64,000 bases of DNA from Onchocerca volvulus (Eukaryota > Nematoda > Chromadorea > Rhabditida > Onchocercidae), in the NCBI GenBank assembly GCA_000499405.2, contig HG738137.1, forward strand, positions 4,464,001 through 4,528,000, written 5' to 3'. Below the pieces are notes generated by a model. It was not told the DNA's origin. It saw only the letters and a list, made by a program, of their open reading frames with translations, and made no database searches. Of this stretch, positions 40,861-52,999 are shown piece after piece; positions within the stretch are counted from its first letter, which is position 1, and each line of letters opens with the position of its first letter. Both the position numbers and the translations under genes were made by a program.

Positions 40861-42012
40861 TTAAATTGAATTGTACTTTTAGGACTTGAATGAATAAAAT
40901 GTTTTATTATCGTTCACGTTACTGAATGACAATTTTCAGTTACTGCTACTGACAGTCTAACGATTAAAAGATTTCCTAAAATCAAACCAGAAGATCTTCT
41001 GAAGTAAACAAAATGAAGAATGATTCGAAATATGCTATATAATTGAAACTGAATAATCAGAATCAGACAAGGAAGAATGGGGCTAATGCTGTTTTTGACC
41101 CTCAGTTCAATTCATCCGCTTAGATTTCGAGTGCATTAACAACTATCATGATAAATTCAAAAATCAAGAACTCCCGGCGCTTCTCTGATTCCAAAACAGT
41201 GTACAGTTATTTCATAAATCATGTTTACAGTAGTGAAACAATCGAGCAGATCTTGGCTTTGAGTATAAGCATTTTACATTATTTTTGAGTAAACAATATA
41301 AACTCATTCTAATCTAACTTGAGAAGTGAGTAAAAATACAGAAAATCTTTAGATTTCTTGAAAAACAGTGTAGAATTTATTTACTCGGAAATTATAATAT
41401 ATAATCCCTAACAAATATTAAATTCATATTGTGACTAACAAATGACAATTCAGATGAAGAGAACCAGAAAACTGGCAGTACCATCCTTGAAAGGCTTTTG
41501 AAGGAATTCATCATTTTGCTCATAAATGATGTGCTTTACCATGTCCTTATACCAATATCATTTCGAGTTCGAATTCTGCTATTCTCAATTTTGGCAAACT
41601 TTATATCTACGATTAACTCAACATTAAGATGATGAGACTTTGAACTGGTAATGTAGACAGTATATAAGCAAAGAATATATTCTGAATATAAGCGAAAAAT
41701 TTATAAGCAAAGAATATAAATTTAAATATAAGAGGATAGTTAATTGGCGCGGCAGTGTTATAAGTAGTTAATTGGCGCGGAAGTGGAAAGATATATCTGT
41801 ATTATTCGGAAAAATATTGCAAACATTTTCTCTGATAAATTTACTACCTTGTTCACCACTTACTATGTTACTATCTTGCTTGATATTAAAGCCCCAAATT
41901 CCTTTAAAAACTAAGAAGTTCCTAAAACATTTGTCTATTTTGCCGGAATTCTTACATTCATGTTTGGAGAATATGAAACTTCTATAGATAGATTTTGACA
42001 TCACCTTTCTAA
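40861..42012. other. Convergent spacer between RalBP1 and coq-1
   Basis: An AATAAA at 40893-40898, 33 bases after the RalBP1 stop, is a good polyadenylation signal. Near 41660-41780 there are two short direct repeats: ATAAGCAAAGAATATA twice, and TAGTTAATTGGCGCGG at 41737-41752 and 41765-41780. No coding exon is supported; open frames at 41768-42004 (-) and 41772-41987 (+) mirror each other. Confidence 0.6.
40893..40898 (+). terminator. Polyadenylation signal of the RalBP1 gene
   Basis: AATAAA 33 bases downstream of the TAG stop of RalBP1, at the usual distance for a short nematode 3' untranslated region. Confidence 0.65.
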
Positions 42013-44284
42013 TTACATATTTCTTTCGATTTGTGCTAAAGCTATTTGTATCAAATGATCGCGTACTCCATCACCGTTAGGGAAATTGCGAACCTGAAAA
42101 GATTAGGGATTTTTAGATCAAAGCAAGTCGATTATTGAAATATTTCCATATTTCTTATTAGTTGCATGACAGGAAAATTATGGAAAAATAGATTAGTCTA
42201 AAAAATTCTGTTAATACCATCTTGATGGCGTGTTCAGCATGTTCTCGAGCTGCAATTCGTGTTTTTTCCAGGCCAGTGCTGTTATTAACAATTTCCCAGG
42301 CCAGTTCTACATCACCTTCTTTAGAAAAACTTCGTGTTATTAGCTTATTTAGTTCAGGATATTCTTCGGCAGCAAAGAGAACGGGAGCTGTTGCAAGTCC
42401 TGGAACAATAAATCTGATTGACAAATGGACAACAAATTAAATCTTTTCGGAACTTTAAATGAATTACCTAATTTGAGATCATTAACAGTCGGTTTTCCTG
42501 TATCGGATGATGTGGAAACATAATCCAGCAAGTCATCGATCATTTGAAAAGCAATGCCTAAAGATTTCCCGTATTCATATGCAGAAAGTTCGTCTGCTTC
42601 TGATATATCTAAAAATTCGCGAATTTTTTGACAGTTCAACTGAAAAAGATTTATGACTACAGAACAGAACTTGTACTAATCAGTATCATATATTATGCAA
42701 AAATTTGCACATAAATAAGCTTGATCTAAATAGTCATGTCAAATGAAATTCAAAGTATAAGAGAATTTTTAAAGTCATCTAAGTTATCGCTACTGACCTG
42801 AAAGCATTGCAGCCGATTTGCAGCTATTCGCGAAAAGAGATGCTGTTTTTGAGTATGTTTTAGCCATATATTTGTTGAACCTCTGCGTTGCATTTAAATC
42901 AGCTCCATCATTCATTTGCATAAACTCGCCTTTTACTAAATCTTCGATGATAGTTGCCATTACCGAAATTACAGATGGCCTTCCGATGCTACACAACACT
43001 TGCGTTGCACGAGCTAAGATAAAATCTCCCACTAGTACAGCCTAAAGCATACTTTTTTAATGATGAAAAGTATAATGAGAATATTAGCATAGTTTTCCTT
43101 TCCTGAAATATAAGATACTAAAAATTGTAAGCTACGAACAATGAACTAATATGGAATTCTGTCAAAATTTCCCTGACAAAAACACAATTGTTCTCCAAAG
43201 TTTTGGATTTCTCATATCTTAAAGATAACGACAATACATCGAAGATATTACTTCTTCCAACCCAGATAAATCAGCAATCTATATAACAGTCTATCAAAAT
43301 GTATAATTAGGATGATAGTAAGTTGTGTTGATTAGAATTCTGGGAAGATAATTCTGGAACAGATCGATTACCATTTTGTTGCCCCAAAGTGCATTTACGG
43401 TTCGACTTCCACGCCTTATATCAGCTTTATCGATGACATCATCATGAATCAATGATGCAGTATGTATCATTTCCGATATCACCGCTATTTTAAACTGATT
43501 TCTTGTCACTGTTTCACGACCCGAATCTACTAAGAGCCTGGAAAGGAAATATGATGAATTCAAAAGATTTCCGAGATTTAAAGTCGATACCATATAATAT
43601 GATCTGTTATTTCGAAGTTGAACGGAAAGGAAAACACATGAAATAATCTTACAGAATGATCTTGCAAACTGCACAGCTCTTTGCAACTGCAGAATTAGTG
43701 ATATGAATAGAAGTCAGAAGATGACAGAATGATCTTGCAAACTGCACGGCTCTTTGCAACTGCAGAATTAGTGATGTGAATAGAAGTTGAAAAATGAAAA
43801 TCATACAAATTGAGAGAAAATATTAATAGTCTTCCAAGTATGCTAGAGATTCTTGGAAGAAAAACCAACGATTTAGGTTCAAATTGATTGCAAGCTCTCG
43901 CCATCAACAGACATATAGTAGGCCGAAACAATTTCCCGCCTTGGTCAAAATAATATTTAGCCATTTCTTGGAAAGTTTTCGTGAATGCTGAACTTGAAAA
44001 ACATGTCGATAACAGTGAAGGGCTGTTTTCTGTATTTCGCATAAGAGTTTCCATGATTTCAAACTGCAAAACGAAGTAAAATTTAAACTTAAAGTTCCCT
44101 TTGTAGATTTAGTGAACGAGATATTTTGTTTTAAGAAAATTACTTGAAGTGCTTTCAGCTTCTCCCGGATAAAGTCGGGCAACCGCATACTAGAGACTTC
44201 TTCGGTGGCCAGATATGGGCGATGAAATTTACGATCTTTCACAGTTTGAGATAACGTTGATACAAAAGGTTGACGCAAAACCAT
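42013..44284 (-). CDS. Polyprenyl diphosphate synthase subunit 1 (COQ-1/PDSS1)
   Basis: Mitochondrial trans-prenyltransferase that makes the isoprenoid tail of ubiquinone. Seven exons: 44284-44144, 44063-43870, 43537-43372, 43041-42798, 42608-42468, 42399-42218, 42093-42013, giving 382 residues. The two aspartate-rich motifs that bind Mg-diphosphate are present: DDVID at 144-148 and DDLLD at 273-277. GGKLFRP, ISEMIHTASLIHDDVI, GEFMQM and the helix YEYGKSLGIAFQMIDD are family hallmarks, and the C-terminus (HLIQIALAQIERN) is typical. The first 45 or so residues are basic and hydroxylated, consistent with a mitochondrial targeting peptide (inference). The fifth-exon acceptor was placed at TTTTTAG|AT because it restores phase and the exact family spacing, rather than at the upstream TTTTTCAG. 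A TTATTTAG acceptor ends at 44288, three bases before the ATG. In other animals the enzyme works with a PDSS2-type partner. Confidence 0.95.
43651..43789. repeat. 73-bp tandem duplication in a coq-1 intron
   Basis: Two copies (43651 onward and 43724 onward) match over about 66 bases with three or four differences. They lie in intron 2 of coq-1 and do not touch an exon. Confidence 0.85.
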
Positions 44285-44288
44285 GAGC

Positions 44289-45350
44289 TAAATAACAAAT
44301 TATAATTATTCTGTGAAATCATACTATATCATTTGCAAAGTTTATAAACGATTGACATATCTGCTAAGTGCTGCAAAACAATTTAGACAAATATTTGAAT
44401 TATTGGAATGCTTGGTTTTGCAAACTTCTTTTTTTTCTTTTCGATATGAATATTTCGGGATGACTAAATCAATCCTTTTGTCGAAATTTCACGAAATCCG
44501 GAATTCTACAGAAATTTTTGAATGAAAGGGAGATGAAAAACTTCTGTGAGTTTTATAATTTCGAAAACGATAATCTGTCAGGAAAAGCACAAGATGGAAC
44601 AATATTTGAGCTTAACATGATTTCATACGAAATTTCACACAAAAAGATAGCATTAATTGAGTGTATCATTTTTTTTATCTGATCTGGAAACACCATATAT
44701 TTTAGTCGCAGTATTTGAATTTTAATTTTTCAAGAATTCAATGAGAATAAATTAGAAAAACTTTTACATTTTGCGGCAGCAGAGATGAAAACAACTGCCG
44801 TTTCCAAAACGAATATATACAACATAAACTCTTACGTCGTTTCACATAATTCATCGATTGCAATTAAACTTAAAAAGTTGCAATGATTAAAATTACTAAT
44901 GGAAAAGGCTAGCTCGAGATTATAAAGCGACTGGTTTATTGCCATCTCTAGTTTATCTACAAACAACTTACAAAATTTCTATTCAATCCGTACTCAGCAA
45001 TGTTCCTATCTCACCATCCCCCACCATCTCCCAATTTCCAAAAATTCAGTTTTAACAAAACGGGCCGCGCTTTACGGAGATTTTCGGTCTCTCTTCCGAT
45101 AACCAACCGTGCCTCATTAGGATTTCTGATTGTTTGGGATATTAGATGGAGATTCGTATGGTCACAGAGAGGTGCAGAGAGGTCATTGCTAATTGTCTAC
45201 TTATTATTTCTGGGGCAGTTATCTGATTAGAAATGAGTCATTATCAATCATTCGCGTAATAGCGTAGGAAATGTACTTCGAAGTATTCGTCACATTCTGT
45301 CCATGAGTTTTAGATTTGAGTGAGTATTCATTTTAGATATATATTAACAG
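44289..45350. promoter_or_regulatory. Shared upstream region of coq-1 and dpf-3 (divergent)
   Basis: The two genes start head to head, with leader acceptors ending at 44288 (-) and 45350 (+) and 1.06 kb between them, so both promoters must lie at least partly here. The part near 44990-45210 is GC-richer than the flanks. I recognise no specific element. That the promoter is bidirectional is inference. Confidence 0.45.
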
Positions 45351-45358
45351 AATAGTGT

Positions 45359-48300
45359 ATGATGCCACCTCACAATGGACAGTACTTCGTGGAAGAAAAA
45401 AGTTGGAGTGAATTACTTTCGCATGCTCGACTATGGCGAAATATTTCGAAGTTAGATTTATGATTTGTTTATCATTATTAGTCAAAAGTTTGTTAAGAAA
45501 TAAGAAAAAGATAACTGTTACAACTTTCCAAGTCTTTTTTCAAATTTTTTTTTTACAAATTTTTAAATTTCCAACTTCTCGTCAAAACAGCATATTTCAT
45601 TCATCGTTTTTAGATAACTTTTTCTATGAAACTATTAAAGTTCGACTAATGGTTTTAAAGAAATATTTTAGATACAGACACTGCTTCTCAATTTAAACCA
45701 AAATCTATAAATAAATTACGAATAAAGTGTAAATCTCCAGGATTTTTATAGAAAAAGGATGAATATGGTGTTGCATCATTTTTTATTATATTTTGATCAT
45801 ACGGGTGAGGAACGGTTGCTTGCGCTGGGTGGATCAGGACAATCTCCTCAAGAAACTATCTACACTGCTCCATTAATTCATTCGTCGTTGGTTAACTCAG
45901 CGACCAAATTAACTTTGCTTCCGTATTTAAATACTAAACCCAGTAAGGTTCGTGTTATTTCGAAATTAATTTATCTATTTGAAATGATAGAAACGTTTTG
46001 CAGATGTTGTATTTCTTACCATAAACTTTTACTTTCTCCAAATTAGGTAACATACAACCGTCCCAGATATTAGTGGAGTTATACTTTATAACTGTATGTG
46101 CAAGGGTTTTTTTACACAATGGCGCTGTAGGATTCTTTCACTTTCATTATAATATTTTTAGAAACGTATTTTTAGGTTGAGATGGATCAATCTTATTAAA
46201 GTTAGCAGATTTTCCTGTTGCTAATTCAAATGAAATTTATTTTGATATTTTCTTTTCATTCATCTGCTTTTCTATCATAGAAATTTGATGGCAAGAAAAA
46301 TTAGAGAGAAAAAGCACATAATTTTCAAGCATGATGATTTAAAGGTTGATCATATGCAAAAAACTTCAGTCTACCTACCATGAATTCTTGTAGAGCAATT
46401 ACTTTTTAAGTTTGGGAATAAGAAGATTTTCATTTTTGAAAAGATGCTGAAAATCTGAAAATCGATTTTCAGTTATTCTATTTATGCAGCAAACTTGTTT
46501 TAAATTTCCAACTTTGGATGTTCACAGTTTTAGTGATTTATAATTTTGAAAAATGATATGGTTTTTGTGTTCACAGTATAAATCTATCCAGAAAATTTTT
46601 TATATATAGGAATGTCAAACCTTAATAGCAGTGGAAAGATTTAGAGGGCTTATATTTTCTGATCTGCCTCAATATAGTTTTTATACTTTACGTTCATAAT
46701 AGTTTTCTGTAAAATTTTGAATAAAAAACATTGTGCTTTTTGAAATATGGGGATCTAGAATTATTTTTCTTATGCTAATTTAGTGAGCAGTACTGATTGT
46801 TCTGTTTTGTCTCTTTGATCTATTTTTGATTTAGATATGGCATAATTTATAATAAACAATTTTCGAAAATATTATAAAAAATGCAGAAGAAATAGTTTTG
46901 AACATTCGCAAATTCTGATTAAACATGATAATATAAAGTTGCCAGAATTCAGTTATTGCCTTGGCACTTGAGACTTCTAAAAATCCTCGAAAGTTGGTTT
47001 TTAAAATAATCTGACTTGTCAGTTAGCATTCCTAGTTTACTGTTTAGCGTATTTAATTAGTTGAATTTTTTTTTAATTTCAGAGTGGACCACCACCTGCT
47101 GAATTGGCTGCACTGTGTGAGAGACAAAGAACGACAGTTTCGTCTGGCATATCATCATATGATTTTAATCCTATTTCATCCACGCTGTTGTATTCCGATT
47201 CTACAAACTTATATCATATTCAAGTATCGTATTTTAAGTCATCTATTTGGTTATTTGAAATACATAGTTACTCGTAAATACGTAATTTTAATAATATTTA
47301 AGTAATGCAGTCAAATATATTTGTGAAAATATGAAGATTCATTATTATTGCTTTTCTAAATCATTATTTTGAGCAGTAAAAAAAGTTTGTGGAATATAGA
47401 GTAGTAATATTTTAAATTTCATTGATTTTAAAAGTAAAAAGTGCTTCGTAACTCTTCTCTGAATATCATTCATTTTCTGCTAGTTGTTTTACCTATTTCA
47501 TGCTGTTCAACTTTCAGAAAGAAGAAAAAAGCATAATAGGAAATGGTATAAAGGGTTGTCCACTGCATGCACAACTATGTCCGGTGGACAGCAGTTTGGT
47601 AGCATTTGTAGCAAATTTTAACGTACATATTGATTGGTAAGTGGCATCAATAGAAGCTTGATTTTTGTACCGTCTATATAAAATTTATTAGATTAAACGT
47701 TTTTTGACTCGGCGCATGGTTAGAATACTCGAATTTTTAAGGAAAGGCAAAGTGGTTTACTCATCGTCAGCTGGAGAAAATATCATAAATGGATGTTCTT
47801 CGTTTATTGCTCAGGAGGAGTTAGATCGATTCATGGGAATGTGGTGGTCTCCTGGCCCACAAAAAATGCTTCTGTATGAGCAGGTCGACGAAACAGCGGT
47901 TACTAGCTTACAATTTACTGTACCAGGCTGCTCGCCTACACGACCAATGAAATATCCTGTTGCTGGAACTACTAATGCTATTTCTACATTGCGTTTAATT
48001 ACCATCGACGAAAAAAAAGTAATTTGTTAGTTATCCGCTTGTCTTTTTTTAGTGGGACTTTTCCTACTTCAGAGAGTTTAATAATCCTTTTATTTTTAAA
48101 GTTAATGAACATTTCTAACAGTCTTTTAAAATGTTATTTAAATCACTTCTTCCTAATAATGTTGTCTCAGTTTTCGTTTTTAGATTACCGATGAAAAATT
48201 AACTGTAGAACTTAGAACAGTTTATCCTTGGTATGAGTACTTATCACGAGTCGGTTGGGTACCTGACGGAAGCGCGTATGTTTTTGGTTCTTATCGCATT

Positions 48301-51300
48301 TCATTCATAATTTTTTTATTTATTTGATATTGGAATCATTTATGCTACTCTTCGAATCGATTTTTTTTTTCTTGAAATGGATATTTTGCAAATTATTTTC
48401 AATAATTACTGTTCATTTTAAGAATTTGGGCTTTGCTGCTTAGTCGACTGCAAGATCGGTATGCACTGATTTTGATACCATTAAATTTATTTGGAACGCA
48501 AGAAAATCAGAATGGTGCGCAAGTAGTAACTTTGTTGCAAGAACAATCAGAAATTTGGTTTAATGTAAGTGAGATTTCTGGAATAATTTAAACTTATCAC
48601 AAGTTTTATATAATATACTGAAGACGACATTATTGTCTTTATTTCACTTTAAAAAAAGTATTTGCTTATATTTTTTTGACATATCTTTATTATTGAAGAG
48701 GCACTTTTTCCAGTATCATTGTTTCAGGTGGACAATTTAACTCGCTTTCTAACTCCAGTTGGAGGAGTTTTGCAATTTATTCATGCAAGTGATCGTAATG
48801 ATTATACTCACTTATTTTACTACAGTGCTAAACTTGACGAAAGTAAAATTCCTCTTCATAACTTAAAAGATATTTTATTACAAGGATTTATGGATTAAAT
48901 GCTTTACGTTTTCAAATTGTTTCCGCATTTTCCAGCTCATGTATCAGCTATTTGTTCGTCACGACCAATAACTTCTGGAGATTGGTCGGTTTTAAAAGAA
49001 CCGGGTTTGTTTGTTGATGAAAAAAGAAAGCACGTTTACTTTGTCGCCAACAAATATCATCCCTCTGATGCTAATTTGTATGTTTTAAATTAGATCTGTA
49101 TTAGTAATGAATAATTAACATTGTAGGTTATAATATCAGTGATTGAATTTAAAAAGTATAGCATCTCATTTTCATCAAAGGATATTCTTATAGTGCTGCG
49201 ACGATTTTCGAAATAAATTTTATTGCATTGTAATTTTAGGTGCGTAGTATCTTATAGCGATTCATCGATAGATTCGAAGATTTTAAGTGGTATCGGTGTT
49301 TCGTACAGGCATGCTTTTTACTATTTCTAAATTATTTTTTGTCTCAGTGCAAAGTTTTTTTGACTAAAATCATTATTTCATGTGTCATTTGTTGAATTGT
49401 TTTATGGAATTTGCCTAGGTTCAAATCACTTCTTATCTAAACTGAAGATACGTTATGTTAAATATGGTTTTTAAATTGATTGATTGCATTTTAAATTTCA
49501 TTAAGATACGAACGGATGGAATGTGAACTACAATTAAATCCTGAAATTGGTTTTGTTTGTTGGGAAAGCTCACTGCAAATGCCACCACGATGTGTATTCT
49601 ATCGGCTGCATCACTTGAATGGTGATCGATTACCAACAGCAACACTACAGCATTTTATTTATTTACCTCAGCCAAGTCTTACTAATGAATTAAATCAAAG
49701 GATTGGTTTGTTATTCCACTTTCATGCTAATAGAACATTTTTTATGCTCGCTTTTTTAACAGTTTATTTTATGGCTTCTATGATTGTCATAACAGCTATG
49801 TAAGTTATTTTATATTATTTATTTAGATCTATGAATTTTTTTTAAAGTCAAGACTTCCTTAGATTTTAAGATTTAAAGTCATCGACTTTCATATAAAAAA
49901 TTTTTTTCTAGAAAAAGCATTTCAGAAAATATATGTGTGCCAAAAGTTGCAGCCGAGGAATACCCCGAATTAATCGAATATCAATCAGAAAATTCTAAAC
50001 GAAAACACTATGCACTATTACTGAAACCATTTGGTGCAATTAGAGGACTTCAGTATCCGGTCATTCAACTTGTTTATGGTGGACCAGGAGTTCAGCTCGT
50101 TCGTAATGCCTGGTCCACGTCAGTTTCGTTTCTATTTTTTCTACTTTAATTATCGTTTAAAAGTTTCAGCTTATAATGTAATGCACATGAAATTAATGAA
50201 GAAGACGAAACTGAATGCATACTTTTTATATTTAGCAACTTTTCCCTCTGAAGCATCTGATAATTTATTATTTAAACAATATACTGATAGTTTGTTTCGT
50301 CGAAACGAAATTGAATATATCTATAGTTTATCATCTGATAAAGTGATAGTCTCTTTGCTTCCAATTTTTTTTTTTTTTTTTTAAACACATTTAGAATATT
50401 CATTACTTTTTAGATGGGTTGGATTTCGAAAATTTGCTAGTCTTGGTTACGCAGTACTTATGGTTGATGGGCGAGGCTCATCAAATCGTGGCATTTCATT
50501 TGAGGCTGCTATAAAAAATAAACTAGTAAGTTAGAAAAATTAGTAAAATTCATACAAATGGGATTTAAATTTTATCCTGAATGCTTTAGAAATCTCGAAA
50601 GTTTCTTCAATTTGTGTAAGGTTCGAACAATCTATAATTGAAATCAGTTTCATTTTATTCATAGATTCTTTAATAGTTTTTTTTTTTTTTTTTTTTTTTG
50701 TTCAGGGAACTGTAGAAATTGAAGATCAAGTAGAAGGTCTTCGAGAAGTAGCAAAGCGAACTGATGGTTTATTAGACCTCACTCGAGTAGCAGTAATGGG
50801 TTGGTCATACGGTGGTTATCTGGCATTGCTCTGCCTCGCTAAAAATCCCAATGTATATAGGGCAGCGATTGCCGGTGCTGCAGTTACATGTTGGAGACTT
50901 TATGATACAGCCTATACAGAACGTTACTTGGGTTTACCGTCTGATCCTACTTATAAAGATTCTTCAGTTCTAAATTATGTTAACCAATTACCGAATGAGT
51001 AAGTGTTTCCTATTTGGTTTGCACCACATTAGCTAAATATTATAATTGGCTTTATTTTTGTCAAAGATAGCTCTTCATATACATGTAATATTTAATATTT
51101 AACTAAGCTATCAACTTGCATTTTTAAAATAACGTCCGGTTTCGGATATTTTAGATATATTTAAATCTGTTTTGGATTAAATACAAAATTTACGGATAAT
51201 GTTTGTGCACCAGGTCTATTCACCTCAACTGAATTTCAACATCTTGAATGAAAATTTTTGCCCTCTTCAGAGTTGATCGTTTGTTAATTGTTCATGGTTT

Positions 51301-51804
51301 GATTGATGAAAATGTACACTTTTCTCATACGGAACGTCTCATTGAAGCCTTAATTGCAGCTGGCAAACCACATCGCGTGCAGGTATTTTTTTTTTTATTT
51401 TAGTGAGAAATCATTAATTGCAACATGAGACTGGAAAAGAGATTGTACTGAGAAGATAAACACGAGAGTTGTGGTTACTTTTGTCATAACTTTTTCCTTT
51501 TAGTGAAAAGATTGATGCGGAGTAGAACTATTGCCATAAGTTTTATGAATCAGTGATTGGAAGAAGAACATATTCAGAAATTTGAAACTAATATTCCCAA
51601 ATTTTATATCAAGAAGTTTTTTCTCTGAAAATTTGTTTCTCTCTGATGACATCATTGTAGATTTTTCCATCAGAACGTCACGGTGTACGATCCATCGAAG
51701 CAAGCGAATTTTACGATGCTTCTATGTTATCTTTTTTGTGTCGTGCTCTCACTGTTGATCGTATGCATTCAAATATTCTGCAGAGTATGGAAAAGCCATT
51801 ATAA
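45359..51804 (+). CDS. Dipeptidyl peptidase, DPP8/DPP9 type (DPF-3-like)
   Basis: Cytosolic serine exopeptidase of the DPP4/S9B family that removes N-terminal Xaa-Pro dipeptides. Sixteen exons: 45359-45450, 45752-45947, 47083-47223, 47518-47636, 47742-48018, 48184-48275, 48423-48564, 48728-48842, 48936-49077, 49240-49302, 49506-49709, 49912-50118, 50414-50525, 50706-50998, 51271-51382, 51661-51804; they sum to 816 residues (human DPP8/9 about 860-900). The beta-propeller carries the substrate-binding EE motif [12 protein letters not shown]. The hydrolase domain has GWSYGGY (Ser668), [10 protein letters not shown] (Asp744) and SERHGVRS (His776), so the triad is intact. No signal peptide or membrane anchor is seen, as for DPP8/9. 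Exon 10 could alternatively end at a GC donor two residues later. The N-terminal exon arrangement is uncertain and homology suggests a one-base problem near 45773 (see findings). Confidence 0.94.
50361..50382. repeat. Poly-T tract in a dpf-3 intron
   Basis: Run of T residues between the twelfth and thirteenth exons; a second run lies at about 50680-50700 just before exon 14. They probably serve only as long polypyrimidine tracts. Confidence 0.6.
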
Positions 51805-52702
51805 TAAGATTGCAATTGGTTCTTTTCGGTTAACCAGAAGTATATTTTTGGATTTCTTTAGAATTGAATTTTTAACTTTAATCCCTAAAGTTTCACTTTT
51901 AGAATAGTTAATTTTTTTTTTTTTTTATACTTGAGCAGCATGTTAGGATGTTGTTGTCATCATTGTCTATTAATATTCCTTTAAAATTTTTGTAAATCTG
52001 TTGTGTTTTTTGTAGTTTTAAAGGCAACTGCTACTGTTTAAGTTATCTACTTTATTAATTGTAATTTCATATACTTGTAGTTTCCTAAATTCAAAAATTG
52101 AATTACAGTGATTTTGTAAATTTATCGTCATTTGCTTTGAAGGAACTGGTAACTAAAAATTGGATGTACGAATAAGTAACAGAGTATGATTATAATATGA
52201 TAGTTTGCATTCATTCCTTTTTTGGTAATATATGATCAAAATCTGACATGCACAAGCTTTTTCGATAATTTTTAGAAACACTTGTCTTTCTTCCTTTCAA
52301 ATTTTTATTGTGTGTGATTTTATCATTGATATTTTCTTTTTATATACTGGAAAGTTTTTGATATTATAAATATAATCTGTGTAAATTGCATACTTTTTCT
52401 ACTTTTCCGACAGTAATCAGTTACTTTTGCTGGCCTTTACAGATTGCAAGCTCAGTTTATGTATTAAGGCCTCTTTTTTCAGAAGTACCCACTTTAAATG
52501 TTAACTTACTAGAACTAATTCGTCATTAACTGGAAGTTTGGGATGGTGAAGAGAATGTTATTTGGTATGTGCTATGAAAATATACTAAATGTTGATGCCG
52601 TTGTCTGTCATAGAATTTCTTGGAAGTCTATGTATAGAGAGGTAAAAATTGAAAATGTATCTGAAAGTTATCAATTATAAATTGACACGAATATTACCAC
52701 AT
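51805..52702. other. 3' flank of dpf-3
   Basis: About 0.9 kb of AT-rich DNA, including the dpf-3 untranslated region. A possible plus-strand exon near 52545-52642, ending in a GAG|GTAAAA donor, is discussed under findings but not called. Confidence 0.5.
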
Positions 52703-52999
52703 TTATCCGCTCTTAATAGTTCCCATTGTAACTTCGTAAACACGGATTCTTTCTACATTGCTGATCACAATTTGGCCGGGCCGCATTTCACGCCACTGAT
52801 AAAAAGATGTGGCAGTAGTAGGATTGCTTGGTGGATTTGCTTGTGGTGTCGGTGAAGATGGTGGGATGGATAAATGAATTGGATACTGAGGGCGGGAGGA
52901 AATTTAATTTCGATTTAAGTATGAATGAACTGTTTTAATATCCAACCGAGGGACATCAAGAAAGTAAGGTTGAGCAGAATAATATATGTTTCCCCACAT
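52703..52999 (-). CDS. Candidate small gene, 83 residues, function unknown
   Basis: Two exons on the minus strand read as clearly protein-like. The first (52999-52931, 23 codons) starts MWGNIYYSAQPYFLDVPR; a 45-base GT..AG intron (52886-52930) that contains an in-frame stop leads into the second (52885-52703, 60 codons). The second exon is proline/threonine-rich at first and then reads FYQWREMRPGQIVISNVERI before a stop. Both exons are GC-richer than the neighbourhood. There is no signal peptide, membrane segment or family I recognise. An in-frame stop two codons upstream fixes the start unless a further 5' exon exists; a TTCAG directly before an ATG at 53211 (-) is one possible upstream exon. 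The gene would be divergent from SCAPER, 530 bases away. Confidence 0.45.

Noticed and set aside
41768..42004. Overlapping open frames on both strands next to the coq-1 stop
   Set aside because: Mutual mirror images with no family content; the coq-1 protein is complete without them.
45000..45230. 76-codon frame in the coq-1/dpf-3 spacer
   Set aside because: No homology recognised; the GC-rich composition is better explained by a promoter region.
52649..52855. Plus-strand frame opposite the small minus-strand gene
   Set aside because: The translation looks less protein-like than the minus-strand frame and has no splice context.
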